DNA from: an uncultured Holophaga sp.
GTDB lineage: Bacteria; Acidobacteriota; Holophagae; Holophagales; Holophagaceae
Length of the DNA stretch: 64,000 nt
NCBI RefSeq assembly: GCF_963677305.1
Contig: NZ_OY781925.1
Location: 3,252,783-3,316,782, forward strand
Direction of reading: 5' to 3'
Shown: positions 1-7,259 of the stretch, in pieces
Numbering within the stretch: position 1 is the stretch's first letter
Layout: each line of letters opens with the position of its first letter
Notes under the pieces: model-generated
What the model was told of the DNA's origin: nothing
Seen by the model: only the letters and a program-made list of their open reading frames with translations
Database searches by the model: none
Made by a program: the position numbers and the translations under genes

Positions 1-472
1 AGTCCTCCTGGGTTATCGAGTGATCCCCGCACCGGGCAGACTCGAACGCGCAGGGCTCTTGGATGTCAATGCGCTGGGGTCCAGCAGGCAACGCTCCAAG
101 GCTGAATATCGGGAGGCGGATCGTTGTTAGCTCTCGGGTGTCGCGGTGGAGTCCCCAGATGACGATTCCCGATAAGCCCGCCTTGGCAACCTCCAGGGCT
201 ACTAGGTCACCCACGCAGGATTCGTCCATGCGTGCACCGTTGTCCACCAGGAGCACGTCCCCCGGCAAGGCGGAGTTCACAGCCTCAAGGAAGACATCAA
301 CGCTACCGTAGTGGCGCACCGGGAATGCCCGCCCTGCAATATGAATGGGACTCCAAAGCCCCCGCAATTCACTCGGCGCAACCCTGATCGGGATACCCAA
401 GCGCATGCATGCATCGGCAACGTGAGGGGTTGTCAAATCAAGGTATGTTCTTTGCGACGATCTGGAATCCAT
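1..472 (-). CDS. RraA-like family protein (partial, runs off left edge)
   Basis: An open frame reads leftward from an ATG at 472 with no stop before the window edge, so the C-terminus is missing. The roughly 157 visible residues contain PGDVLLVDNGARMDE, CVGDLVALEVAKAG and GIVIWGLHRDT, the signature of the RraA / dimethylmenaquinone-methyltransferase-like fold. Members include the RNase E inhibitor RraA and 4-hydroxy-4-methyl-2-oxoglutarate/oxaloacetate aldolases; the WGLHRDT form belongs to the non-RraA, probably metabolic, branch. The start has AGGA just upstream. It is divergent from an Lrp-type regulator 93 bp away, the usual arrangement for a target of such a regulator. Substrate is not assignable. 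The G+C content is lower than in the chromosomal genes further right. Confidence 0.8.
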   Translation of the reverse strand, partial: MDSRSSQRTYLDLTTPHVADACMRLGIPIRVAPSELRGLWSPIHIAGRAFPVRHYGSVDVFLEAVNSALPGDVLLVDNGARMDESCVGDLVALEVAKAGLSGIVIWGLHRDTRELTTIRLPIFSLGALPAGPQRIDIQEPCAFESARCGDHSITQED

Positions 473-565
473 TTTGTCCTCCGGCTATCCATGTTAAAAA
501 GGCTGGCGGGGAATGTGTTTCTGACTTCTTGCCAAATATGGCGATACATTAGAAGGTTTTCCCAA

Positions 566-1033
566 ATGGATGCGATCGATCGCAAAATTCTTGTCGAACT
601 CCAGTCGGATGGGCGAATTTCTGTCACCGAGTTGGCTGAGCGGGTCGGTCTCAGTGTCTCCCCCTGTCACCGACGGGTTCGATCGCTTGAGCAAGTTGGA
701 GTCATCAGGGGATATCACGCCCTCCTCGATCCGGGCAGCATCGGGCTGACGTTCTCCGCCATTGTGTTTGTCACCCTTCGGGAAGGTGATCGCAAGTCGG
801 TGGAGGATTTTGAGATTGCTGTTTCCAAAGTCGTGGAAGTGATCCAGGCTCAGCGGCTTTTTGGGGATCCTGACTACATGCTGCATGTCGTTACGATGGA
901 TCTTCAGGCATTTCAGAAACTGTATGACAACTGCCTATCTGCGCTTCCTTGTGTCCAGCGCCTCACTTCTACCCTTGTCATGAAGACCGTCGTGCAGGAT
1001 CGGCACCTGCCCCTGCTCGAATGTGGCGATTGA
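566..1033 (+). CDS. Lrp/AsnC family transcriptional regulator
   Basis: 155-residue protein, normal length for the Lrp/AsnC family. It begins MDAIDRKILVELQSDGR, the standard start of the N-terminal winged helix, followed by LAERVGLSVSPCHRRV as recognition helix and a C-terminal RAM (ligand-binding, oligomerisation) domain with GDPDYMLHVV. The frame is open further upstream, but the ATG at 566 was chosen because the family starts exactly there and the upstream extension matches nothing. Such proteins regulate genes of amino-acid or related metabolism, often a divergent neighbour, here the RraA-like gene. Effector unknown. An IS3 element begins about 110 bp downstream. Confidence 0.88.
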   Translation: MDAIDRKILVELQSDGRISVTELAERVGLSVSPCHRRVRSLEQVGVIRGYHALLDPGSIGLTFSAIVFVTLREGDRKSVEDFEIAVSKVVEVIQAQRLFGDPDYMLHVVTMDLQAFQKLYDNCLSALPCVQRLTSTLVMKTVVQDRHLPLLECGD

Positions 1034-1209
1034 TGTCCGGGCAGACCTTCCTTCTCCACGTCTTGCACCGCAAGCAGGAGCAAGCAGCCCTACTTCATTC
1101 GCCCGCGTGAGCATGGACAGGTATTCGCATTCGCAGGGCTATGTGGTCTTCCCCCAAATCTGAGAGCCAAAGGAAACGTTAGGGTCCATCCTGAAAGAGG
1201 AGCCCCCTG

Positions 1210-1479
1210 ATGAGACCCCAGAAGCTGACAGACGAGCAGATCGTGGCTGTGTTGCGGGAAGCCGAGCGAGGAGAGAAGTCCATCGCAGATCTGGCCCGGG
1301 AGCATGGCGTAGCCGAGCAGACCATCTACCGGTGGCGGCGAAAGTTCGCCGGAAGCACGGTATCGGATGTCCGCCGACTCAAGCAGTTGGAGAAGGACAA
1401 CGCCCGCCTGCTGCGCCTCCTGGGGCAGCGCGAAGTCGAGATTGATGCCATGAAGGAGCTCCTCCGAAAAAAATGGTAA
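1210..1479 (+). CDS. IS3 transposase subunit A (OrfA, HTH protein)
   Basis: 89 residues: an N-terminal helix-turn-helix (EQIVAVLREAERGE then LAREHGVAEQTIYRWR) and a C-terminal leucine-zipper-like coiled coil (LKQLEKDNARLLRLLGQREVEID), the standard OrfA plan. It binds the inverted repeats. The last codons run through a seven-A tract (CGA AAA AAA, about 1466-1474); OrfB lies in the -1 frame, so the A_AAA_AAA heptamer is the expected -1 frameshift site producing the OrfAB transposase. OrfB also has its own ATG inside the overlap. Confidence 0.92.
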   Translation: MRPQKLTDEQIVAVLREAERGEKSIADLAREHGVAEQTIYRWRRKFAGSTVSDVRRLKQLEKDNARLLRLLGQREVEIDAMKELLRKKW

Positions 1480-2459
1480 GCGCCCGGCAGAAGCGGGAAG
1501 GGGCTCGGGTGCTGAAAGCCAGGCGGATCCCGGAGCGGCGCATCGCCGCTCTGATTGGCCTATCCCGGTCGGGAATGCGCTATCGCGTACGCCCGAAGCC
1601 GCAGGACTGCTTGGCAGAGCGCATCCAGGCCCTGAGTGCGGAGCATCCCCGCTACGGGCAGGTCCGCATCTGGGCCCTGCTTCGTCGGGCGGGCATCGTC
1701 ATCAATCACAAGGCGGTGGGCCGACTCTGGCAGAAGCTGGGACTCCAGCTCACCCGGCGCCCAAAGCATAGGAGGGTCCGTTCTGGCGATGGTGTCCCCA
1801 GGGCTGCCGAGTTCCCGAACCACGTGTGGACCTATGACTTCGTGTTTGCCTGGACCCTGGGAGGGTCGGCCCTGAAGTTCCTGACCCTGGAGGACGAGTA
1901 CACCCGGGAGTGTTTGGCAATCGAGGTGGGTCGGTCCTTCCGGGCGCTCCATGTCAAAGAGGTGCTGATCCGCGTCATGGCCCAACGGGGGATTCCCAAG
2001 TTCATCAGGAGCGACAATGGCCCTGAGTTCGTCTCGCTGGAGATCGGGCTCTGGCTGAAAGAGCAAGGAGTCGACACCCACCTGATCGATCCGGGTAAGC
2101 CTTGGCAGAATGGCCTGGCTGAAAGCTTCAATGCCCGATTCAGAGACGAGTGCCTGAATGGGGAGTCCTTCCATGGCGTGCCAGAAGCCAGGGTGATCGC
2201 CCAGGCCTTCATGAGGCACTTCAACGAAGGGCACCCCCATTCAAGCTTGGGGTTCCATACACCCAACGAGTTCGCAGACCTATGCACCATGGGGGCTCTG
2301 CCCCCAAACCCCCGGGATTTATCGCCTTGGGCCACCCCCGGTAACCGAAGAAGGGCTGGCATGCGCCAGCCACCACCGTCAGGTGGCCCCGGATCGGCGC
2401 TCGGGTCGCTTCCCAGCGTTGCCTTATCCTCCGTCCAGGCGGAGGAGACGCTACCATGA
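1473..2459 (+). CDS. IS3 transposase subunit B (OrfB, DDE integrase)
   Basis: 328 residues with an N-terminal HTH_21 region (SAEHPRYGQVRIWALLRRAG), then an rve-type DDE catalytic core: Asp in HVWTYDFVF, Asp in FIRSDNGPEFV and Glu in NGLAESFNARFRDE, followed by HSSLGFHTPNEFA. The core appears intact. The protein continues about 60 residues past the usual OrfB end with low-complexity sequence, so the native stop may have been lost or this copy may carry an extended tail. It is expressed by -1 frameshifting from OrfA or from its own ATG at 1473. Confidence 0.92.
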   Translation: MVSARQKREGARVLKARRIPERRIAALIGLSRSGMRYRVRPKPQDCLAERIQALSAEHPRYGQVRIWALLRRAGIVINHKAVGRLWQKLGLQLTRRPKHRRVRSGDGVPRAAEFPNHVWTYDFVFAWTLGGSALKFLTLEDEYTRECLAIEVGRSFRALHVKEVLIRVMAQRGIPKFIRSDNGPEFVSLEIGLWLKEQGVDTHLIDPGKPWQNGLAESFNARFRDECLNGESFHGVPEARVIAQAFMRHFNEGHPHSSLGFHTPNEFADLCTMGALPPNPRDLSPWATPGNRRRAGMRQPPPSGGPGSALGSLPSVALSSVQAEETLP

Positions 2460-2550
2460 ACCCGGAATCACGCAGCACGCCGTCCTTGATTCCCAACCTT
2501 AAAACCCAGACCCGAACATTTCAGTTGGTCCCAAGGTTGGGGGAAGACCA

Positions 2551-2848
2551 AGGGCTGACCGTTCCGGCCGTTCAAATCGAGCTAAGCCGGAAGGAGGCCA
2601 AGGCCACTTCGACCCAGGCAGACAAACTTCCGTCGAAGCTCAGCCCCAAACGCGAAGCATGGCTTCGGCGAGTTGCGGGGGCTGAGGGGTTGGAACCAGG
2701 GGTTCTAGAAGAGTGCATTCTGTGGCTGGTGGAGGCAGAACCCGGAGAGATGCGAATGTTTTTTGACGATCTAGCAAAAAGAGGAGGCGCGGGATTGCGC
2801 GAGTGGCTCGATGGGAAGTCCCTGCTCAAACAGACAAAACCAAGCTAG
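2551..2848 (+). pseudogene. Small protein truncated at its 5' end by the IS3 element
   Basis: An open frame crosses the IS right end and continues about 98 codons into the flanking DNA (KLSPKREAWLRRVAGAEG, EECILWLVEAEPGEM, FFDDLAKRGGAGLREWL). Only the part after 2550 belongs to the host locus, and it has no good in-frame start of its own; the nearest start, at 2456, lies inside the IS. The fragment is helical and charged. It ends 18 bp before the methyltransferase start, so it probably was the upstream gene of that operon. I do not recognise the family. It could still be made as a fusion starting in the IS. Confidence 0.5.
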
Positions 2849-2866
2849 CATGATGGGAGAGGGCAT

Positions 2867-3799
2867 ATGGCAAAGGGCAAGAAGACAATCAACACGTCAG
2901 CTGTAAGCAAAATGCAGGTGGCGTCATTTTTTGCTGGGATTGGGGGGTTCGACCTAGGCCTAGAGCGCGCCGGAATGCAAGTTGCATTTCAGTGTGAAAT
3001 TGATTCATTCTGTCAGATGGTATTAAAAAAGCATTGGCCACATGTGCCAATTTGTTCCGATATCACAACATTAAAACCTTCAGATATTCCTCCTGCGGAC
3101 CTTTGGTGCGCAGGATGGCCTTGTCAGGATTTGAGCCATGCCAATACAGAACGAAAGGGTCTCGCAGGACACAGAAGTGGACTCTTCTTTGACTTTGCAA
3201 ATCTTGCAAGAGAAGCTAAACCAAAGTGGATTCTCCTCGAAAATGTCTCTGGCCTCCTCTCAGCCGAAAAAGGGGAAGCTCTTGAGACAGTTGTCGACAC
3301 TCTCGAAGAAATCGGGTATTTGGGGGGCTGGTTCACGGTTAACGCTCTCGATGCGGGTTTGCCCCAAAATCGAGAAAGAATATTCTTTATCGGATCTTAT
3401 AGATCCAGTCGTGCCTATCACTTCTTTGATCACAGCCGCGAACGCTTCGGGGATTATGCGACGAGAAGAGCGGGGCGGTCGAGTATTGGATCCGAACTTT
3501 CAGCAAGCACTGGAGGGGAGTCTCCACTTTTGGTTCAGCGTCGGGGAGGCTTTGGGTATACCAAGGCAAAAGATACTTGCCCCACGATTCGGGCTCAAAC
3601 TGGAGGCCATCAAGGAGGTCATAGCGACCGGCCAATACTCTGTGGCCAGAAACTTGACTTGGGACGAGTGCGAGAAGCTGATGGGATTTCCCGCAGGCTG
3701 GACGGCCGTCGAGGAAGGCTTATCGGAAATGCCGTCGTCCCAATTATCGTTGAGTGGATTGGGCACCAAGTCTGCGAAATAGAGGCTCGCTATCGCTAG
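2867..3799 (+). CDS. DNA (cytosine-5-)-methyltransferase
   Basis: 310 residues with the ordered m5C methyltransferase motifs: I FFAGIGGFDLGLERAG (SAM binding, about residues 21-36), IV WCAGWPCQDLS with the catalytic Cys, VI WILLENVSGL, VIII GLPQNRERIFFIG, and X LIGNAVVPIIVEW near the C-terminus. It methylates cytosine C5 in a target sequence I cannot predict. The start at 2867 follows GGGAGAGGG. The variable part after motif VIII (FFDHSRERFGDYATRRAGR) resembles phage-type m5C methyltransferases. An HNH endonuclease is convergent downstream, suggesting a restriction-modification pair. About two thirds of the gene is also open in a second frame (3138-3782), listed separately. Confidence 0.92.
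   Translation: MAKGKKTINTSAVSKMQVASFFAGIGGFDLGLERAGMQVAFQCEIDSFCQMVLKKHWPHVPICSDITTLKPSDIPPADLWCAGWPCQDLSHANTERKGLAGHRSGLFFDFANLAREAKPKWILLENVSGLLSAEKGEALETVVDTLEEIGYLGGWFTVNALDAGLPQNRERIFFIGSYRSSRAYHFFDHSRERFGDYATRRAGRSSIGSELSASTGGESPLLVQRRGGFGYTKAKDTCPTIRAQTGGHQGGHSDRPILCGQKLDLGRVREADGISRRLDGRRGRLIGNAVVPIIVEWIGHQVCEIEARYR
3138..3782 (+). CDS. Candidate overprinted protein inside the methyltransferase gene
   Basis: A 214-codon ATG-started frame lies wholly inside the methyltransferase gene in another phase. Unlike ordinary shadow frames, its sequence resembles something known: SKMSLASSQ, SGIWGAGSRLTLS, EYSLSDLIDP then ASGIMRREERGGRVLDPNFQQALE. From memory this matches small phage/prophage proteins with the pattern SLSDxLE...SPKACAGILRRAEKRGR.LP. 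The end, LTWDECEKLMGFPAGWT, resembles m5C methyltransferase motif IX. By contrast FFDHSRERFGDYATRRAGR in the main frame matches the FERESLRGDTPPRREAR type of methyltransferase. Both frames thus look selected at the protein level. The start context is weak, so expression is uncertain. Alternative: fossil of a frameshifted methyltransferase. Confidence 0.5.
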   Translation: MPIQNERVSQDTEVDSSLTLQILQEKLNQSGFSSKMSLASSQPKKGKLLRQLSTLSKKSGIWGAGSRLTLSMRVCPKIEKEYSLSDLIDPVVPITSLITAANASGIMRREERGGRVLDPNFQQALEGSLHFWFSVGEALGIPRQKILAPRFGLKLEAIKEVIATGQYSVARNLTWDECEKLMGFPAGWTAVEEGLSEMPSSQLSLSGLGTKSAK

Positions 3800-3805
3800 C
3801 GAGAA

Positions 3806-3851
3806 TAGCTAAAAAAGAGGGGGGGGGCTTGCCCCCTCGCTTTTTTAGCTA
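3806..3851. terminator. Bidirectional terminator between methyltransferase and HNH genes
   Basis: Long inverted repeat: TAGCTAAAAAAG plus G-run on the left, and the C-run plus CTTTTTTAGCTA on the right. A runs lead and T runs trail on both strands, as expected for a factor-independent terminator serving both convergent genes. The right arm overlaps the stop codon of the HNH gene. Confidence 0.8.
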
Positions 3852-4600
3852 TTTGAGTTAAAATACCCGGTTAGAATTTCATTGACAATGTCTGATTGAT
3901 GTTTGTTGCTTTTTTCGCCCTGCCTTCTGATTAGCTCTCTATTATTGTCGTTTACCTGGATTATTTTATAGTGCTCAGGGAATGCCCAGGGGCATGTATA
4001 GCAATTCTGAGAGCATCCGCTACACATAGAGCTTTTCTGGTTGTTACACTGCTCACAAAGTGGTTGGATATTTGCGAGCTCTGCATTTGCGCCGCCTTTG
4101 GCTCTCGGAACTCTATGGTCTGGACTTAGTTTTGCTTGTGGCTCGGTGGATCCGCAAACAGCGCACTTATGTCCCGTCTCACTTTTGATTGCGCCCCATT
4201 GGGCTTTATTTGGCTGCCATCGTGGGTCGCGTTTCTGGGACATAGTTCTGTTTTGAAGCTGGTAACAAACTCCTTCTTTGACTATGCAGGTAAAACCTTC
4301 TTCTCCCTGCAACTCCCTCACTCGGCGAAACACATCCTTGTATTTGGGTTTGTTTTCGGATTCCCTATATGTATCAATTGCTTCTCTTAAATCATTTTGG
4401 GATAGGATAGGGCCTGGCAAGCCTGATCCCTCCGGCCACAATGCCTTTAGAATTACCCCGTAATAAGTCCTATTGGCCTTGCTTGGCGAAACAAAGTTGG
4501 CAATTTGCTCTGCAAGCCACTTCTCCCGCTCTTTAGCTGAGATGTTTGGGGTAGCCACTTGCTGCACTAAATACCCTTTGGCCGCTCTTTGCTTCGTCAT
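3845..4600 (-). CDS. HNH endonuclease, probable restriction enzyme partner
   Basis: 251 residues. The central HNH module is clear: CAVCG, then DHRVPRAKGG, then NIQPLCEQCNNQKSS, giving the HNH catalytic histidine and paired zinc-binding cysteines (about residues 146-195), followed by an unusual extra Cys cluster CSGCSQNCYTCPW. The N-terminal 140 residues (LKALWPEGSGLPGP, DVFRRVRELQGEEGF) look like a DNA-binding/recognition region. HNH enzymes with this plan serve as type II restriction enzymes. Its convergent position against an m5C methyltransferase with a shared terminator supports a restriction-modification pair. It has lower G+C content than the chromosome. The site specificity cannot be read. 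Confidence 0.82.
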   Translation of the reverse strand: MTKQRAAKGYLVQQVATPNISAKEREKWLAEQIANFVSPSKANRTYYGVILKALWPEGSGLPGPILSQNDLREAIDTYRESENKPKYKDVFRRVRELQGEEGFTCIVKEGVCYQLQNRTMSQKRDPRWQPNKAQWGAIKSETGHKCAVCGSTEPQAKLSPDHRVPRAKGGANAELANIQPLCEQCNNQKSSMCSGCSQNCYTCPWAFPEHYKIIQVNDNNRELIRRQGEKSNKHQSDIVNEILTGYFNSNS

Positions 4601-4880
4601 CTAGTCCCCCACATCGATCAAGCCTGCCACAACAGTCCCAATGTAGCAGGCTCGAGCGCAGTGTTGTAGACCATAAGCCCTTAGCGCATTCGATCTCTAT
4701 CTCGGTTCGTATACCAAATTCCTTCGGACTCAAGAAGCCAGAAGCGCGCCACGATTAACTTTACATTCACTGTTCGGACCAAGCGCCAAAAGCTACCCTG
4801 GGCAGTAGCCCCAACGCTGAGGATGTGGACCGGCTGCTCGATCTTGTCACTGGCCACACCCCAGAAAGCCCAGATCAATT

Positions 4881-5183
4881 TTAGTCTTCTCCCTGGTAGT
4901 TGACCTCTTTATCCCATTCCTCCTGCATAGCTTTCGGGTTAAAGGGTTCAGACTTACGCCCAAGTTCGAGGCAGGCACTTGCATATATAGCATGTAGGAC
5001 TCGTTTTTGATCCAATGTTGGAACAGGCAAACCTTTCTTCTTCATTTTATACATCTCTTTATATATTTTATTTACAAGCCTAATTCTCATTAAAGTAACC
5101 TTTAAAATATTCCTCCCGCTAATCACATGGCAATAATGCGGATAATCTTCTTCAAGTTCTTGCCGTGGGTCTAGTGCACTCAT
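4881..5183 (-). CDS. Hypothetical protein of the integrative element
   Basis: 100 residues, not recognised. Charged and helical, with a lysine-rich middle (IYKEMYKMKKKGL) and no signal peptide or membrane segment. Composition is AT-rich in its centre and G+C-poor relative to the chromosome. It begins with an ATG preceded by GGAGC. It lies between the HNH gene and the primase-helicase genes on the same strand, so it is probably part of the same mobile element. About 280 bp without a convincing gene separates it from the HNH gene. Confidence 0.6.
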   Translation of the reverse strand: MSALDPRQELEEDYPHYCHVISGRNILKVTLMRIRLVNKIYKEMYKMKKKGLPVPTLDQKRVLHAIYASACLELGRKSEPFNPKAMQEEWDKEVNYQGED

Positions 5184-5389
5184 TGAAGCTCCTTTAGATT
5201 TAATAGAATATTATTGCGATCAGGAATATTAGATATTTTTGGATTTACATGGACGAACGGTGGAACGGGATAACCTCCCTATTTATCTGGACATGGCAAA
5301 CAAATTCCATATAGGCGCCCACATACAAGGGAATAGGAAGGTCCAACCATTACTCCCTTTTCCCCATGGGGGGCATAACAACCACATTT

Positions 5390-6616
5390 TTAGGAATAAA
5401 TATCAACCATGTCGGTGGAAGAATGGGAGAATCTGTCCGAAGCGACTAACTCGGAGTCTTCCACCTCATCTGAATCGACTTTCAGGCCAAGGCCGTCATA
5501 GTAATTGACGCTTCTCTTGGTGGTCTTCCAGCCGAGAGTGGCCATGCGGCGACCGAACTCGGATTGGCGCAGCGGGGTCACACGTTGACCGGCACACCAT
5601 TTGGCATAGCGCCGGTAGAGGTCTTGGGCTTGGACCTTCACACTGTCCTGGTTGACGCAACATTGAGCCAGGAAGCCCTCGAGATCATTCTGTGGATTGC
5701 GGTAAGCCTCTGTGGCCATCTCAACCACCTTCGCACTGCCCAGCCCCTTTTCTCGCCACTGAAGACATCCCAGGACAAGCCATGCGAGGATCCCAGGCAT
5801 TTCCGCCTTCAGGGCTTCGGGCAGTTTCGGGTCCTGTTTTTCCTTCGGAATAGTCACGGTAAAAGGGATCATCTTGACCCGTCGCCAGAATCCATAGGTG
5901 CTGTCTGTCGTCGAGGGACGGTGGTTCACGGAGATCCAAATCTTGTGGGTTGGGTTGAACTCCCAGAAATCTTCTCTCATCTTGCGAGCCTTGATGATGT
6001 CGCCACCGGTCAGATTCTTGATCCGTTCCTCATCCCACTTAGCATCGGTCTTAACTTCGGATGTTGAGGCGAAGCGGATTCGGAAGAGATCGGCAAGCTC
6101 GGTCGGGTGAGCTTCATTCTTTTTTGCGACCAGCAACCCTGGAGCCATGATGGCGGCATAGCCCCCAAGAAGCATTGTCATCAAGGTGGTAAGGGTGCTC
6201 TTACCATTCGCACCGGTGCCGTAGCAGATGAAGAACACCTGCTCGGACACATCGCCCGTAATGGAATACCCAAGGGCGTGGTGAACGAAATCAATAAGCT
6301 CCTGGTCCCCGCCGAAGATCTCGAAAAGGAATGCTTTCCACCGGGGACATTGGGCATCCGGATCAAATTTCACATTCAGCATCTTGGTTAGATAGTCCTC
6401 CGGAGAATGGGCCCGTAATTTGCCAGTCTGGAGATCAAGTGTTCCGTTGAGGCAGTTGAGCAAGAACGGCTTTGCGTCCAGCTCCGTGTGATCAAGCCTG
6501 AGGTGAGCACTCGCCAGGTTCAGGAGATTCCGAGTCGGAGCCGCCCGCTGGCACTCCATCGCCCACTGGAGATGTTCCTTTCTGGCTTTCTTCTTTTTGG
6601 TCTTCATCGTCCTCAT
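5390..6616 (-). CDS. P4-type phage/plasmid primase C-terminal helicase part
   Basis: 408 residues carrying the superfamily-3 helicase core of P4-alpha/D5-like primases: LLNCLNGTLDLQTGKL (D5_N region), Walker A GTGANGKSTLTTLM, Walker B-like FASTSEVKTDAKWDEE, then IKNLTGGDIIKARKM and KIWISVNHRP (sensor). It would unwind the element's replication origin. The first 40 residues overlap the preceding gene by 125 bp in the +1 frame, and the D5_N domain is divided between the two frames; in relatives it is one polypeptide. Either a single-base indel or recoding at the A-rich tract near 6600 joins them. The ATG at 6616 is the first available start. Confidence 0.85.
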   Translation of the reverse strand: MRTMKTKKKKARKEHLQWAMECQRAAPTRNLLNLASAHLRLDHTELDAKPFLLNCLNGTLDLQTGKLRAHSPEDYLTKMLNVKFDPDAQCPRWKAFLFEIFGGDQELIDFVHHALGYSITGDVSEQVFFICYGTGANGKSTLTTLMTMLLGGYAAIMAPGLLVAKKNEAHPTELADLFRIRFASTSEVKTDAKWDEERIKNLTGGDIIKARKMREDFWEFNPTHKIWISVNHRPSTTDSTYGFWRRVKMIPFTVTIPKEKQDPKLPEALKAEMPGILAWLVLGCLQWREKGLGSAKVVEMATEAYRNPQNDLEGFLAQCCVNQDSVKVQAQDLYRRYAKWCAGQRVTPLRQSEFGRRMATLGWKTTKRSVNYYDGLGLKVDSDEVEDSELVASDRFSHSSTDMVDIYS

Positions 6617-7259
6617 CCTTCAAATACCAAGCCTCGCGGCGAATGGCGTTAATAGTTTCTTGGGCGTGAATTCCAGCTGCGCAATCGGACTGCTCCCAGA
6701 AACGACCGTTGTATACAAGCCACTTTCCGCCCCAGGTCTCGATGAAGCGAACATGCTCACCAAAGCGCTTACGGAAGCGCTCTGCAAGCCCGTATTCGGT
6801 GCGGGGATGGGTGCTGAGCTCTTTGTCCAGATTTGGATTTCCCGGAAACTGACGCATGAAGGTAGAACCCTCGAAATGCTCCCGAAGATCATGCCAGTGG
6901 TTGCCGCTCGTCTTGCTCCAGGGACAGGTGTCGTGTTGACAACCTACAGAAATAGCTCCGTCAACAAACTGAATAACATACAGGCTATTGCGATCATCAG
7001 GACGGATGATGCAATCCGGAATAACCCAAATCCGTCCACCATCTTTATAAGATCTTGGGCCATCGGCATCTGGGCAGTGCTTAAGCATGAACGCATCTAG
7101 GTCAAAAACGCCATTTCCTTTTAGTTTAGGAGATGGAGTAGGGGATGCATTTTGCTGCATCTTCATTGTAGGACTTGACTTCGGAGTGGCTTTTGATTCG
7201 TCCTGAATCTCTGAAGACAAGTCCTTCAACAAAGATTCACTAACTCGTTCAAATACCAT
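6492..7259 (-). CDS. P4-type primase, middle segment
   Basis: 255 residues from an ATG at 7259 whose first codons overlap the stop of the PrimPol gene by 11 bp (ATGGTATTTGA). It carries a Cys/His region (GCQHDTCPWSKTSGNHWHDLRE) that in relatives lies between primase and helicase domains, then the start of the D5_N domain (EYGLAERFRKRFGEHVRFI, KWLVYNGRFWEQ). It then leaves the family sequence and ends in a low-complexity tail (VPAGGSDSESPEPGE), while the homologous continuation lies in the +1 frame in the next gene. Likely part of a formerly single primase-helicase protein. Confidence 0.75.
   Translation of the reverse strand: MVFERVSESLLKDLSSEIQDESKATPKSSPTMKMQQNASPTPSPKLKGNGVFDLDAFMLKHCPDADGPRSYKDGGRIWVIPDCIIRPDDRNSLYVIQFVDGAISVGCQHDTCPWSKTSGNHWHDLREHFEGSTFMRQFPGNPNLDKELSTHPRTEYGLAERFRKRFGEHVRFIETWGGKWLVYNGRFWEQSDCAAGIHAQETINAIRREAWYLKDEDDEDQKEESQKGTSPVGDGVPAGGSDSESPEPGECSPQA

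Larger units (their letters stand above)
1144..2550 (+). mobile_element. IS3-family insertion sequence (about 1.4 kb)
   Basis: Boundaries come from terminal inverted repeats: TGGTCTTCCCCCAA at 1144-1157 and its exact complement ending at 2550, with further partial matching inward (GAAA.GTT.GGGTC on both sides after a 1-nt offset). The ends read TG...CA as in the IS3 family. Two overlapping transposase frames lie inside. The immediate flanks (ATG left, AGG right) are not identical, so no target duplication is visible, which may mean recombination since insertion. The right end cuts into a small gene preceding the methyltransferase. Confidence 0.85.

Noticed and set aside
311..565. N-terminal extension of the Lrp regulator
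   Set aside because: Family proteins start at the MDAIDRK position; the extension overlaps the divergent RraA-like gene and matches nothing.
1140..2554. Target duplication for the IS3 element
   Set aside because: AGGGCT occurs in both flanks, but not at the same distance from the IS ends, and the directly adjacent 3-4 bp differ.
4681..4878. 65-codon minus-strand frame with TTG start following the 4881-5183 gene
   Set aside because: No recognisable sequence, no clear RBS, and another frame (4533-4733) overlaps it equally well. I could not support either as a gene.
5239..5508. 89-codon plus-strand frame opposite the helicase gene end
   Set aside because: Mostly antisense to a recognised gene and rich in chance-type composition; no motif.
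2467..7230. Direct repeat of the tRNA-Ser 3' end as a second attachment site
   Set aside because: Read through for GGCGGAGAGTAAGAG-like sequence to the left of the tRNA and did not find it.
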